Below are positions 16,315-25,223 of a DNA stretch of 33,996 nt, piece by piece. Origin of the DNA: a virus. Position 1 is the stretch's first letter. Each line of letters begins with the position of its first letter. Under the pieces are notes generated by a model. The model had not been told where the DNA came from, searched no databases, and saw only the letters and a list, made by a program, of their open reading frames with translations. The position numbers and the translations under genes are program-made. The stretch is from positions 1 to 33,996 of IMG/VR virus record IMGVR_UViG_3300032215_000074; one strand, written 5' to 3'.

Positions 16315-16824
16315 ATGTTTGCAATTATCAGTAACGGCGTTATCGCCCTCCTAGTACCCGCTAGCACAGCCTTTGAGTGGGATTCAATAAATTACCCTTC
16401 CAACTGGTGCAACCTGTCTAGCCCCGAAGAAAAGGCGGCTATTGGCATGGTCGATGTGGTGTACGGAAATCGTGTAGATGATCGTTATTATTGGGTAAGT
16501 CAAGACGAACCTATTTATGCTGATGGCGTTGTAAAAATTAACTACACGGCAACGCCTAAAGATTTCGATCAAGTTAAATTAACTGTTTTAGCTGAAATCA
16601 ATCGTTATGCCGATACTTTGCTTGCGCCGAGCGATTACATGAGCATTAAAGCGATGGAAACAAGCGTGCCAATGGCAGATTCTTGGAAAACTTGGCGAGC
16701 GCAGATTCGTAGCCAAGCGCAAGATGCTAAAACTGCAATTGCTGCGGCAACATCTGTTGATGAAATTGTGACAGCTAGAACAATAGTTTGGGCAAATGAT
16801 CCAAATTGGAAAGCCAATGTTTAA
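16315..16824 (+). CDS. Putative tail fibre assembly/accessory protein
   Basis: A 169-aa protein with a beta-like N-terminal half (FAIISNGVIALLVPAS, YYWVSQDEPIYADGVV) and a helical C-terminal half (LTVLAEINRYADTLL, WRAQIRSQAQDAKTAI). This resembles the DUF4376-like C-termini of phage tail-fibre assembly proteins, which act as chaperones for the fibre encoded next to them. It lies two bases after the LamG/SPRY gene. Chaperone function is inferred, not shown. Confidence 0.6.
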   Translation: MFAIISNGVIALLVPASTAFEWDSINYPSNWCNLSSPEEKAAIGMVDVVYGNRVDDRYYWVSQDEPIYADGVVKINYTATPKDFDQVKLTVLAEINRYADTLLAPSDYMSIKAMETSVPMADSWKTWRAQIRSQAQDAKTAIAAATSVDEIVTARTIVWANDPNWKANV

Positions 16825-17113
16825 TTGGAAAATCCTTGAAATATTTGCTAAAAATGGCGTGGTCAATGCTGTTAAATATAGCTGCGAATATGAAGGCGTA
16901 ACAACTGAAGGCGTATGTGCGTTTTCATCTATTGACGTTAAAATACCATTTGAGCAACTTAACGAAGGTTTAGTGCGAGATTGGGTTAAACAAGAATTAA
17001 CTGTTAATGGTATCAATTTAGTTGAATCAAATTTAGCAAAACAAGTATCGGGATTAAATAACAAAGTACAAATCCCTTGGCGAGCAGCTACTTTTACGCC
17101 TTTTGGAGAGTAA
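16817..17113 (+). CDS. Small hypothetical tail-region protein
   Basis: A 98-aa protein. ATG at 16817 is preferred because GGAAAG stands just upstream and the codon overlaps the previous stop (ATGTTTAA); ATG at 16796 is a longer alternative. It has a beta hairpin region with VVNAVKYSCEYEGVTTEGVC, then a helix QLNEGLVRDWVKQEL. Similar short proteins accompany fibre genes in other phages with no known function. Confidence 0.65.
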   Translation: MFNWKILEIFAKNGVVNAVKYSCEYEGVTTEGVCAFSSIDVKIPFEQLNEGLVRDWVKQELTVNGINLVESNLAKQVSGLNNKVQIPWRAATFTPFGE

Positions 17114-17116
17114 ATA

Positions 17117-18274
17117 ATGTCAGTAAATCTTTCACCTCTAGCTGGCGCAGGATGGCAATTCTTTGATAGCAACGGCGTGCCTTTGGCTGCGGGATTGTTA
17201 TATACCTATGCTGCCGGTACTTCTACGCCACAAGCAACGTATACAACTAGCTCAGGTTCTATTGCTAATTCAAATCCTATTGTTTTAGACGCATCAGGTC
17301 GTGTTGTTAATGAGATATGGCTTACAGCAGGTCAATCTTATAAGTTTGTATTACAAACAGCAACGGCGGTGCAAATTTGGTCATTTGACAACATTACAGG
17401 TGTTAACGACTTTAGTTCTGCAACGGCTACAAATTTGACTGTTACCGGCACATTAACGGCTTCAGGCACGATTACAGGTTCAGGTTTTACTAATTATTTT
17501 GCCGCACCGCCTGCTATTGGTGGCACAACGCCTGCAAACGGCACATTTACTAATTTAATAGCAACCGTTGGCGCAACTGTACCAACTGCCGGTATATTTG
17601 ATAACAGCACGGCAGCAGCGACTACAGCGTTTGTTCAGCGTGCGCTAGGTAATGCTTCAACCGTTTTGTTTCCAACGGCTACGACTACGTTAACAACGTC
17701 TGCGGCGGGTGCTTTAGTTTATTGTTTACCTGTATCGGCAACAACTTTAACGCTGCCTGCTTCATCTTCTATTGTTTTAGGCACGACAATTAAATTTGTC
17801 AATATTTATAGCCCTTTAGTTACGATTCAAGGCGCGGGTTCGGACAAAATCTATTTTGTTGGTTATGGACTTCCGGTAAATCCGGTGCTTAACGTAAACG
17901 ATACCGCAACTTTAGTGTGGACTGGCGGCAATTGGACAATTACCGAAGGCTCAATTGAATGGAAATATCAAACTGACAAATACGGTTCTGTATTGTCAGG
18001 CAATGGTTATCAAAAATTACCATCAGGTTTGATTGTGCAATGGGGTACGGTTACATCATCAGGCACGGGAACAAGCAATGCGGTAGTAACGTATCCAACA
18101 CCATTTCCAAATGTCACATTTCAAACATATGCAGTTTGCGGCGGTTCGCCAACATCGGGTTCGTATACCGTATTAAGCAGTACAAATAGCGTATCAGGCG
18201 CAACTTTTACTGTATTAGTGAACGGTTCAGGCGTAAGCGGTGTTGCGATCAATTGGCTTGCTTTGGGGTATTAA
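17117..18274 (+). CDS. Tail fibre with gp53-like C-terminal domain
   Basis: A 385-aa fibre. The N-terminal 60 residues (GWQFFDSNGVPLAAGLLYTYAAGTSTPQATY) look like the particle-binding start of podovirus tailspikes. The middle carries fibre repeats (TNLTVTGTLTASGTITG). The last 90 residues (YQKLPSGLIVQWG ... WLALGY) match the C-terminal domain of gp53-like tail fibre proteins. It is likely a receptor-binding protein attached to the tail. It ends immediately before the gp4-like gene with no gap. Confidence 0.8.
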   Translation: MSVNLSPLAGAGWQFFDSNGVPLAAGLLYTYAAGTSTPQATYTTSSGSIANSNPIVLDASGRVVNEIWLTAGQSYKFVLQTATAVQIWSFDNITGVNDFSSATATNLTVTGTLTASGTITGSGFTNYFAAPPAIGGTTPANGTFTNLIATVGATVPTAGIFDNSTAAATTAFVQRALGNASTVLFPTATTTLTTSAAGALVYCLPVSATTLTLPASSSIVLGTTIKFVNIYSPLVTIQGAGSDKIYFVGYGLPVNPVLNVNDTATLVWTGGNWTITEGSIEWKYQTDKYGSVLSGNGYQKLPSGLIVQWGTVTSSGTGTSNAVVTYPTPFPNVTFQTYAVCGGSPTSGSYTVLSSTNSVSGATFTVLVNGSGVSGVAINWLALGY

Positions 18275-19246
18275 ATGACAACTCCGTTAGATATTGTCAG
18301 TCGAGCATTAAAAGACATTGGCGCATTAGAGGCAGGTGAAACGCCGACTTCCGACGCTGCACAAGATGCGTTTGATATGCTCAACGGTATGTTGGATCAA
18401 TGGTCTAACGAAAATATGATGGTTTACAACATTACGGAAATTGTGTTTCCGATTGTGCCAGGGCAAACGCAGTACACGATTGGCCCAAGCGGTTCTATTG
18501 GCGCAACGTTTACAGGATCAATTTCAGGTAATGTTTTAACCATTACGGGCATTACTTCAGGCGCGGTTGCTGCCAATCAAACTTTAACAGGTGCGGGCAT
18601 TGCCGCAGGAACAAAGATCACAACCTTTTTAACAGGCGGTGGCGGCAACGTAGTCGAGGCGGGAACGTATTTAGTTAACATTCCGCAGACTGTAGCAAGC
18701 ACAACGATCACGGCTTATTATCAACGTCCTTTAGGGATTGACTCGGCGTTTGTGCGAATTAACACCAATTCAAATGGCTATCCGATTGTTAACGGTGGTT
18801 TGGATTATCCGGTAGCGATTTTAGCGTTACAAGACTATGAAATGATTGGTTTAAAGACGCTAAACGGGCCGTGGCCTAAAGCGTTGTATTACAACCCAGG
18901 CGAAGTGTTGGGCAATTTGTTTGTATGGCCCAACCCCGCGCAAGGCGAAATGCATATGTTTGCCGAAACAATATTTGGCAACTTTACAACTTTAAATGAA
19001 ACTATTTTTATTCCTCAAGGCTATGACATGGCGTTGAGATGGTGTTTAGCTGAACGACTAATGCCGATGTATGGCAAAAATAGTCAAGCGCAGATTGCCA
19101 TGATTACGGGATTTGCAGCACAGGCAAAAGCCACAATTAAACGCACAAATATGCAACCTATACAGACCGCAAGATTTGACGATTCAATGCTTGTTGGCAG
19201 ACAAAAGGATGCCGGTTGGATATTGACGGGCGGCTTTTTTCGATAA
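18275..19246 (+). CDS. P22 gp4-like tail accessory/head completion protein
   Basis: A 323-aa protein in the family of P22 gp4, which binds under the portal to plug the head and receive the tail. The N-terminus is typical: [16 protein letters not shown], then [17 protein letters not shown]. The sequence GPSG at 71-73 should run straight into [10 protein letters not shown]; instead about 75 residues (74-149) rich in Gly/Thr/Ala and strand-forming are inserted. P22 gp4 is 166 aa, so this is a much larger version, in part because of the insertion. Confidence 0.82.
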   Translation: MTTPLDIVSRALKDIGALEAGETPTSDAAQDAFDMLNGMLDQWSNENMMVYNITEIVFPIVPGQTQYTIGPSGSIGATFTGSISGNVLTITGITSGAVAANQTLTGAGIAAGTKITTFLTGGGGNVVEAGTYLVNIPQTVASTTITAYYQRPLGIDSAFVRINTNSNGYPIVNGGLDYPVAILALQDYEMIGLKTLNGPWPKALYYNPGEVLGNLFVWPNPAQGEMHMFAETIFGNFTTLNETIFIPQGYDMALRWCLAERLMPMYGKNSQAQIAMITGFAAQAKATIKRTNMQPIQTARFDDSMLVGRQKDAGWILTGGFFR

Positions 19247-19254
19247 GGACTGAT

Positions 19255-20721
19255 ATGCCTGATTTTGGATTTATCGGCCCAAGCTATGAAACACCTAGTA
19301 TCTATCAAGATGCTCAGGAATGTATTAACTATTATCCTGAAATTGATCCGTTAAAAGCGCCAGGCAGTCGCGGTGTGGTGGCTTTGTACCCCACGCCTGG
19401 TCTTACCCAATGGGCGCAATTAGTTAACGCACCGGTTCGCGGTATGCGAGCATTATCGGGCGGCAATATATTGATTGCGGTAGCCGGAAATACTGTTTAC
19501 TCGATCAATACGTCTTTAACCATTACAACGGTCGGCACGCTAACTACTACAACGGGTGTTGTTGTTATTACTGACAATATTGTGTCCACAAGTGGATTGC
19601 TTGCGTACATTGTGGATGGGCCAAACCGTTACACGCTTGATGTATCTACTAATACTTTGACTCGATTGCCATCAACTGACGGTGCATGGCAAGGTGCAAC
19701 GGTTTGCGATGTAGTTGATAATTACATTATTTACAATCAACCAAATACGCAAAATTGGGGTGCAACTGATTTATCGTCGGCATTGTCTGCAAATCAATAT
19801 TTTGGTTCAAAAGATGGTTCGCCTGATAGCTTAGTGTCGTTAATTGCCGATCATCGTCAAGTGTATCTGCTTGGCGAAGTAACTTCTGAAGTTTGGGTTG
19901 ATGTTGGTAATGTGATTGCGGGAATTATTACTTTTCCATTTCAAAGAATTCAGGGTACGTCGATGCAGCACGGTTGCGCTGCGCCGTATTCTGTTGCTCG
20001 TTTTGCTGAACAATTTATGTTTGTTAGTAAAGACACTAGAGGTCAAATTACTATTGGCATGATTCAAGGCTATCAGTTTCAAAGATTATCAACTCATGCG
20101 GTTGAGCAAAGTTTAATGAATCAAGTGGTATCAGATGCTATTGCTTACACTTATCGTATTGAAGGACATGAATTTTACGTTGTTACTTTTCCAACTGCTG
20201 ACATTACTTGGGCATATGATCTTGCGTCACAAATGTGGCATAAATGGTTGTCTGTAGATTCGTTTAATAATTTTCATCGTCATCGCTCTAATTGCCATGC
20301 GTTTTTTAACGGGTTGAATTTAGTTGGCGATTATCAAAATGGCAAAATCTATAGTTTAGACAATAACGTTTACACAGATAATGGCTCTACGATTCGCAGA
20401 GTGAGGCGTGCGCCACATTTAGTATCTGATTTGCAACGTCAATATTTTGATGAATTGCAGATACAGTTTCAGCCAGGCGTGGGACTCTCGACAGGTCAAG
20501 GTCAAGATCCACAAGCTATGCTGCGCTGGTCTAATGATGGCGGTTCAACTTGGAGTAATGAGCATTGGACAAGCATTGGAAAGATTGGCAGATACAAGAA
20601 TCGTGCCATTTGGCGGCGATTAGGTTGGTCAAGGGATCGTATTTTTGAAGTTGTTGTGACTGATCCTGTTAAAGCTGTAATTATTTCTGCGAATTTAAAA
20701 GCATCAGCAGGGGATAATTGA
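19255..20721 (+). CDS. P22 gp10-like packaged DNA stabilisation protein
   Basis: A 488-aa protein of the P22 gp10 tail-hub family (472 aa in P22), which follows gp4 in tail assembly and keeps packaged DNA in. The N-terminal signature is GPSYETPSIYQDAQECINYYPE, with a beta-propeller-like body (NTVYSINTSLTI, then DVVDNYIIYNQPN, then FVSKDTRGQITIGMIQ). ATG at 19255 is chosen, just after AAGGACTG; an upstream in-frame start lies within the previous gene. It overlaps the tailspike gene by one base. Confidence 0.88.
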   Translation: MPDFGFIGPSYETPSIYQDAQECINYYPEIDPLKAPGSRGVVALYPTPGLTQWAQLVNAPVRGMRALSGGNILIAVAGNTVYSINTSLTITTVGTLTTTTGVVVITDNIVSTSGLLAYIVDGPNRYTLDVSTNTLTRLPSTDGAWQGATVCDVVDNYIIYNQPNTQNWGATDLSSALSANQYFGSKDGSPDSLVSLIADHRQVYLLGEVTSEVWVDVGNVIAGIITFPFQRIQGTSMQHGCAAPYSVARFAEQFMFVSKDTRGQITIGMIQGYQFQRLSTHAVEQSLMNQVVSDAIAYTYRIEGHEFYVVTFPTADITWAYDLASQMWHKWLSVDSFNNFHRHRSNCHAFFNGLNLVGDYQNGKIYSLDNNVYTDNGSTIRRVRRAPHLVSDLQRQYFDELQIQFQPGVGLSTGQGQDPQAMLRWSNDGGSTWSNEHWTSIGKIGRYKNRAIWRRLGWSRDRIFEVVVTDPVKAVIISANLKASAGDN

Positions 20722-22493
20722 TGGCTGTTAACACTAATATCAATATTCCACAAAGTCCTTTTCTTGACCCGATTACAGGTAGACCGGCAAGAGAATGGGC
20801 TATATGGTTACAAAATCCAAGCGTTATTAACTTTAATATCGCTAATGCGTTGCCGGTATCAAGCGGTGGAACGGGTATTAGCACAGCGCCTAAAAACGGT
20901 CAGCTGTTAATCGGTAACAATAACGGCTATTCGTTAGGTTATTTAACCGGCAGTACAAATATCAATGTTGCGTCTAATGCGGGAACAATTGCTTTATCGT
21001 TAAATAATTCGGGCGTAACGGCAGGTCTTTACGGCGCTGCTGCAACCATTCCGCAATTTGTTGTAGATAGCAAAGGATTGATTACTTCGGTACAAAATGT
21101 GCCAATTTCAATCCCATCATTTAACTATACTGCGCCATTTACGGGTTCTGTAACTCGTACAAGTACATCAAAATGGTCTGATCTTGTTAGCGTTAAAGAT
21201 TTTGGCGCGGCGGGTGATGGTACTACTGATGATACTACGGCAATCCGAAACGCTATTGCAACTGGCAAACACGTTTATTTGCCTGCGGGAAATTATCTAA
21301 TTACAAATTCTTTGACTATGACTACGGGCGGTCAAATGATGACCGGTGATGGTCGTAATTCATCATATTTTACAATTAACTCATCCTTTAATATGAGTGC
21401 AACTGGTGTCATTATTTTTTCTACAGGTGAGCCAGGCCCACAATTAGAAAATTTCGGGATGAGATTTGTACAGCCAGACACAAGTAATCGTGCAAGTTTA
21501 ACAAGTTATCCGGTTGCTATTTATGCTCAAAACATACCTAGATTTACAATCAATTCATTAAAAATTAGCAATGCAAGCAACGGCATTGATATGCGTGGGA
21601 ATTCTGGTGGCGCATTTATAGAATTGTTAGAAATGTCTGCTTATGGAACTGGAATTAAAATTGATGGTTCGCTAGATACAATTCGTATAAATAAATATCA
21701 TTTTTATAATTTTGATATGACTGGCAATCAAGCAAGTATTTTTTATTCTGCGGGTACTCAAGCGTTTAATGTTGGTCGTGTTGATGGTTTATTTATTCAA
21801 CAATTTTTAAACATTTCAAATCTTGGCATGACAATGTATCAAGGTTCTAGTGGCGCACCTTGGGTATATATTACCGATTCAGGTTTTGATACTTGGTATG
21901 GCATTAACCATTTAGCAGGCAGTTTGCAAATTGTAAATTCATATTTTACTAATCAAGATGGTGGCGGTTATTACGCTATTTATAGCAATGCAAGCGATCA
22001 ATTTGTACAAATTACAAATTGCGAGTTTTTTGCAGGGCCTTCTAATGGCAACCCAATGCTTATAGTAGGTTGTTCTAATACTACATTTACTTTAACAAAT
22101 TGTTATTTTAATAATTACATTAACGGTGGCCCAATAATTTACGTTAATGGGACACAAACATTTTTTTCAATGTCTGATTGTTCTTTTAATTTTGGCAGCG
22201 CAAATGGTCTTTGTGTTTGGAGTGAAGGCGCACAACAAGAACGAGTGCATTTAGTTAATAATTATATAAATACGCAACCAAATACATCATATAGCGGGCC
22301 AATGTTTCAGTTTCAACCAGGTTGTCGAGTTTATATGACCGGCAATCGCGTCAATGACAAAGGCGCAAATGCAGCAACATTTATTTCAAATAATGGCGAT
22401 AACTATAGCTGGATTAGCGGAAACATAGCACCTGGATGGTCTAACTTTTTTGCAGGCGGCGGTACGGGTTATTACGCCAACAATTTAATATGA
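20721..22493 (+). CDS. Tailspike with pectate-lyase-like beta-helix
   Basis: A 590-aa protein. Residues 1-45 (IPQSPFLDPITGRPAREW) look like a virion-anchoring start, followed by SSGGTGIST fibre motifs. From residue 155, VSVKDFGAAGDGTTDDTTAI is the hallmark start of Pectate_lyase_3 beta-helix depolymerases, and the rest has the regular short strands and Asn/Ser turns of a right-handed beta helix. It would bind and perhaps cleave host polysaccharide; catalytic residues cannot be assigned by eye. It overlaps the GNAT gene by ATGA. AT content rises in the C-terminal half, as often in exchanged spike regions. Confidence 0.85.
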   Translation: MAVNTNINIPQSPFLDPITGRPAREWAIWLQNPSVINFNIANALPVSSGGTGISTAPKNGQLLIGNNNGYSLGYLTGSTNINVASNAGTIALSLNNSGVTAGLYGAAATIPQFVVDSKGLITSVQNVPISIPSFNYTAPFTGSVTRTSTSKWSDLVSVKDFGAAGDGTTDDTTAIRNAIATGKHVYLPAGNYLITNSLTMTTGGQMMTGDGRNSSYFTINSSFNMSATGVIIFSTGEPGPQLENFGMRFVQPDTSNRASLTSYPVAIYAQNIPRFTINSLKISNASNGIDMRGNSGGAFIELLEMSAYGTGIKIDGSLDTIRINKYHFYNFDMTGNQASIFYSAGTQAFNVGRVDGLFIQQFLNISNLGMTMYQGSSGAPWVYITDSGFDTWYGINHLAGSLQIVNSYFTNQDGGGYYAIYSNASDQFVQITNCEFFAGPSNGNPMLIVGCSNTTFTLTNCYFNNYINGGPIIYVNGTQTFFSMSDCSFNFGSANGLCVWSEGAQQERVHLVNNYINTQPNTSYSGPMFQFQPGCRVYMTGNRVNDKGANAATFISNNGDNYSWISGNIAPGWSNFFAGGGTGYYANNLI

Positions 22494-22867
22494 TCGACCA
22501 AATTGCCGCCAAAGAAATGCTTTATCAGTCTGTAAAAGATAGATTAACCATTTCTTGTTCTGAGTACATAAATGCAATTAAAAATTGGGAAATAGTGCCT
22601 TTAAAGCGTCAAAACGAGGTTATAGGCGCGGTTTTGATAAAAGGCAATGAAGTACACATAGGATATGGAAAGCCTGCGGGCGCGGCTTTAAAAGCCCATT
22701 TAAGGTTAACTTTAAAGAAATTATTGGATAAATACGGATATGTCGTAACTTATGTGCAAAACGACAATTTGAAAGGTTTAAATTTCTGTAAACGCTTAGG
22801 ATTTATTGAGTTATCGCAAGACTCAGTTAAAATCTTCTTACGATGCGATGGGAGTAAATATGTTTAA
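22490..22867 (+). CDS. GNAT-like protein in the ejection gene cluster
   Basis: A 125-aa protein with an N-acetyltransferase-like fold pattern: beta strands around NEVIGAVLIKGNEVHIGYG, a helix AHLRLTLKKLLDKYG, and the C-terminal VQNDNLKGLNFCKRLGFIEL that matches the last helix-strand of GNAT enzymes. The acetyl-CoA loop (Q/RxxGxG/A) is not clearly present, so it may have lost catalysis. T7-like phages place a GNAT-related internal virion protein (gp13 region) in a comparable position. It may help assemble the internal proteins; inference only. Confidence 0.65.
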   Translation: MIDQIAAKEMLYQSVKDRLTISCSEYINAIKNWEIVPLKRQNEVIGAVLIKGNEVHIGYGKPAGAALKAHLRLTLKKLLDKYGYVVTYVQNDNLKGLNFCKRLGFIELSQDSVKIFLRCDGSKYV

Positions 22868-23771
22868 GAATTATCTAAATCGACGAAATGTGGAACACGA
22901 TCCTATTGGCGATCCCAATGGCGGCGATCCTAGACTTTCTCGCACTCGTAAATTGCATGATCCTGTGACTGCGGCAATTTCTGTTGGCGGGTCTTTGATT
23001 GGCGGCGCAATTTCATCTAATGCTGCGACTTCAGCGGCTAAAACGCAAGCAGATGCAGCAAAAGATGCTCAAGCGCAACAAGAAAGGATGTTTCAGACTT
23101 TACAAACTCAACAAGCACCTGCTCGCGCTACGGGTTATCAGGCGTTAAATACGCTTGGCTCGATGTTGCCTGGTTACTATCAACAGTATGACGCTTTAGG
23201 CAATCCGGTAGCGGGTGCTATAGGTTCAGGTGAATTAACTAGACCATTTACTGCTGAAGATTTAAAAACCAATCTTGCGCCTAATTATCAATTTATGCTT
23301 GGGCAAGGCACAACTGCTGCACGAATGGGTACAAATGCAGGCGGCGGTGGTTCTAATGTAAACATTGCAGGCACTAAGTTTGCTGAAGATTACGCTTCAA
23401 ATGCGTATCAAAATGCTTTTAATAACTTTCAAACGCAGCAAACCAATATTTATAATCGTTTGGCAGGCGTGGCAGGTATAGGTCAACAAGCACAAGCAGG
23501 CACAAATACTGCGGCAGGTAATTACATCAATGCGGCAACAGGATTAACCACAGGTGGCGCAGCAGCTACCGCAGGCGGTACAGTCGGATCGGCAAATGCT
23601 TTAGCGGGAACACTTGGCAATGCATCAGGTAATTACACGCTTTATAGTTTGTTGAATCAAAATCCAAGTTTAGGTGTGCCAGGTCAAACAACTTACGGGA
23701 CACAATCTCCCAATCAAATAGCAGCAAATCAAACTTTTGCAGCGAATACTGGCTATCCCACCGGATTTTAA
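22860..23771 (+). CDS. Internal virion (DNA ejection) protein, first of three
   Basis: A 303-aa protein. The start at 22860 has GGGAG five to eight bases upstream and overlaps the previous stop. After a polar N-terminus with a likely processed or flexible segment comes a small hydrophobic glycine-rich stretch (TAAISVGGSLIGGAISS, about 38-54), then a helical Gln/Ala-rich body (AKTQADAAKDAQAQQERM) and a Gly/Ala/Asn-rich end. This is the usual make-up of podovirus ejection proteins (P22 gp7/gp20-like), which leave the head with DNA and help build a conduit across the envelope. Confidence 0.75.
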   Translation: MFKNYLNRRNVEHDPIGDPNGGDPRLSRTRKLHDPVTAAISVGGSLIGGAISSNAATSAAKTQADAAKDAQAQQERMFQTLQTQQAPARATGYQALNTLGSMLPGYYQQYDALGNPVAGAIGSGELTRPFTAEDLKTNLAPNYQFMLGQGTTAARMGTNAGGGGSNVNIAGTKFAEDYASNAYQNAFNNFQTQQTNIYNRLAGVAGIGQQAQAGTNTAAGNYINAATGLTTGGAAATAGGTVGSANALAGTLGNASGNYTLYSLLNQNPSLGVPGQTTYGTQSPNQIAANQTFAANTGYPTGF

Positions 23772-23780
23772 GGTATAAAA

Positions 23781-25223
23781 ATGGCTACTAATATTGATCC
23801 AAATATTTCCTTAAATGCAAAAGTACCGGATTCAATGACCAGTCTTGGTCAAATGATGAACGTTGCTCGCGGCGCACAGGCTTATCAACAACAAGCACAA
23901 TCTTTTCCCACATTGCTTGAACAGCAAAAGTTGGCATTGCAAAAAAGCCAACAAATGTTGCCGATTGAATTGCGTCAAGCGGAAGCAGCGGCAGGCACAT
24001 CTGAATTAGGATTAAGTCAAAAACAACTTACGCTTGCCGGTGGAATGTTAACGGGTTTGGAATATTCAGACGCATTAAAAACGGGAAACATTCCTGAGTT
24101 AACAAGCCAAGTTAATACGATTGAACACGTTTTAAAAGCTAATGGGGTTCCCGTAAAAAAGACGTTTGGGCAAGTTAACGCTATGCTCAAAGCAGGTGAT
24201 GTAAAAGGCGTACAGAATTTTATTGCCAACCTTAGAACTGGTCTTGCATCTGAAACGCAAAAATTCTCTGCTGCATTGCCACAATTTACAGATGTTGGTG
24301 GTCAACCGGCGACTACCACTCAAGGTGGGCCAAAAGGCGGAACAATTCAAAATGCGCCTATTGTTAATAATGAACCTTTGCAGCCTGCCCAACCTACCCC
24401 AATTACAACTGGTGGCACAACAACTTTTCCTGTAGCTGCGCCTTCTAAGACAGTTGCTAGACCTGCGCCATTTGTTGTTGGAGGTATTGATATTAACGAA
24501 CCTGAAACGCCTAAATATCCAAATCGTGTTTCGGGCAAAGTTACAGCACCCGCAACTCCTGAAGAAACTGCGGCACAAACGTCAGGAAATGCTTATTACA
24601 CAAGTTTATCAATGGAACAACCTAAATTGGCTCGACAAGTTGATAATTTGAGAAATGTTGTAAGTCAAGCTACAAAACTTCAAGGTACGATGTTAGGCGC
24701 AGGTGAAAAAAGTGAAAGTGCATGGGCGCAACTTGGTAATGATGCTTTGCGAAAAGTTTATACAAATGTTGCCGTTAAACTTGGAAGTACAGAATTGCAA
24801 GAATTGGCAAAAGATTTGGCTAACGTTCAAACTTCAATTAGTGCTGCCGGTGGAACACGAACTGATGCAGGTTTAGATTTAATCAAAATTGCAAGTGGAA
24901 CTGAAAAAACTTCACCAGAAGTATTAATTAAAATTGCACAACGCACAATGGCTGAAGTTAAAAACATTGATTCGCAAACCGCAGCAGCACGAAAATTTAA
25001 AGACAAATTTGGCACAAATAATATGGAAGCATTTCAGCGTATGTGGGGCAAAAACGCTGACACTAGAGTTTTTCAAATTATGAACGTTGTTGATAGCGTC
25101 AAAGATCAAAAAGAGCAAAAAGCATTGCTTGGTCAAATTTACGGCGGTGACACAAAAGAACTCGCAGCCGGATTACAAAAATACCGTAACATTAAAAAAT
25201 TAATGGCTGATGGGACACTCTAA
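23781..25223 (+). CDS. Internal virion (DNA ejection) protein, second of three
   Basis: A 480-aa mostly helical protein rich in Gln, Ala and Lys, with a proline/threonine-rich linker in the middle (about 165-235: PLQPAQPTPITTGGTTTFP). The N-terminal half has amphipathic helices (SLGQMMNVARGAQAYQQQ) and the C-terminal half a longer helical domain. It has no enzymatic motif. Position between the two other internal proteins and a TAATG overlap with the third suggest it is an injected protein comparable to P22 gp20 in role. Confidence 0.72.
   Translation: MATNIDPNISLNAKVPDSMTSLGQMMNVARGAQAYQQQAQSFPTLLEQQKLALQKSQQMLPIELRQAEAAAGTSELGLSQKQLTLAGGMLTGLEYSDALKTGNIPELTSQVNTIEHVLKANGVPVKKTFGQVNAMLKAGDVKGVQNFIANLRTGLASETQKFSAALPQFTDVGGQPATTTQGGPKGGTIQNAPIVNNEPLQPAQPTPITTGGTTTFPVAAPSKTVARPAPFVVGGIDINEPETPKYPNRVSGKVTAPATPEETAAQTSGNAYYTSLSMEQPKLARQVDNLRNVVSQATKLQGTMLGAGEKSESAWAQLGNDALRKVYTNVAVKLGSTELQELAKDLANVQTSISAAGGTRTDAGLDLIKIASGTEKTSPEVLIKIAQRTMAEVKNIDSQTAAARKFKDKFGTNNMEAFQRMWGKNADTRVFQIMNVVDSVKDQKEQKALLGQIYGGDTKELAAGLQKYRNIKKLMADGTL

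Noticed and set aside
16588-17172. 194-aa open frame on the minus strand
   Set aside because: Antisense to two well-formed tail-region genes; cysteine- and serine-rich random composition, no ribosome-binding site or family.
12477-18274. Diversity-generating retroelement acting on the fibre genes
   Set aside because: No reverse transcriptase gene and no template/variable repeat pair was found in the window.
24132-24578. 148-aa minus-strand frame in the second ejection gene
   Set aside because: Arg/Cys/Ser-rich shadow with no motif, opposite a coherent gene.
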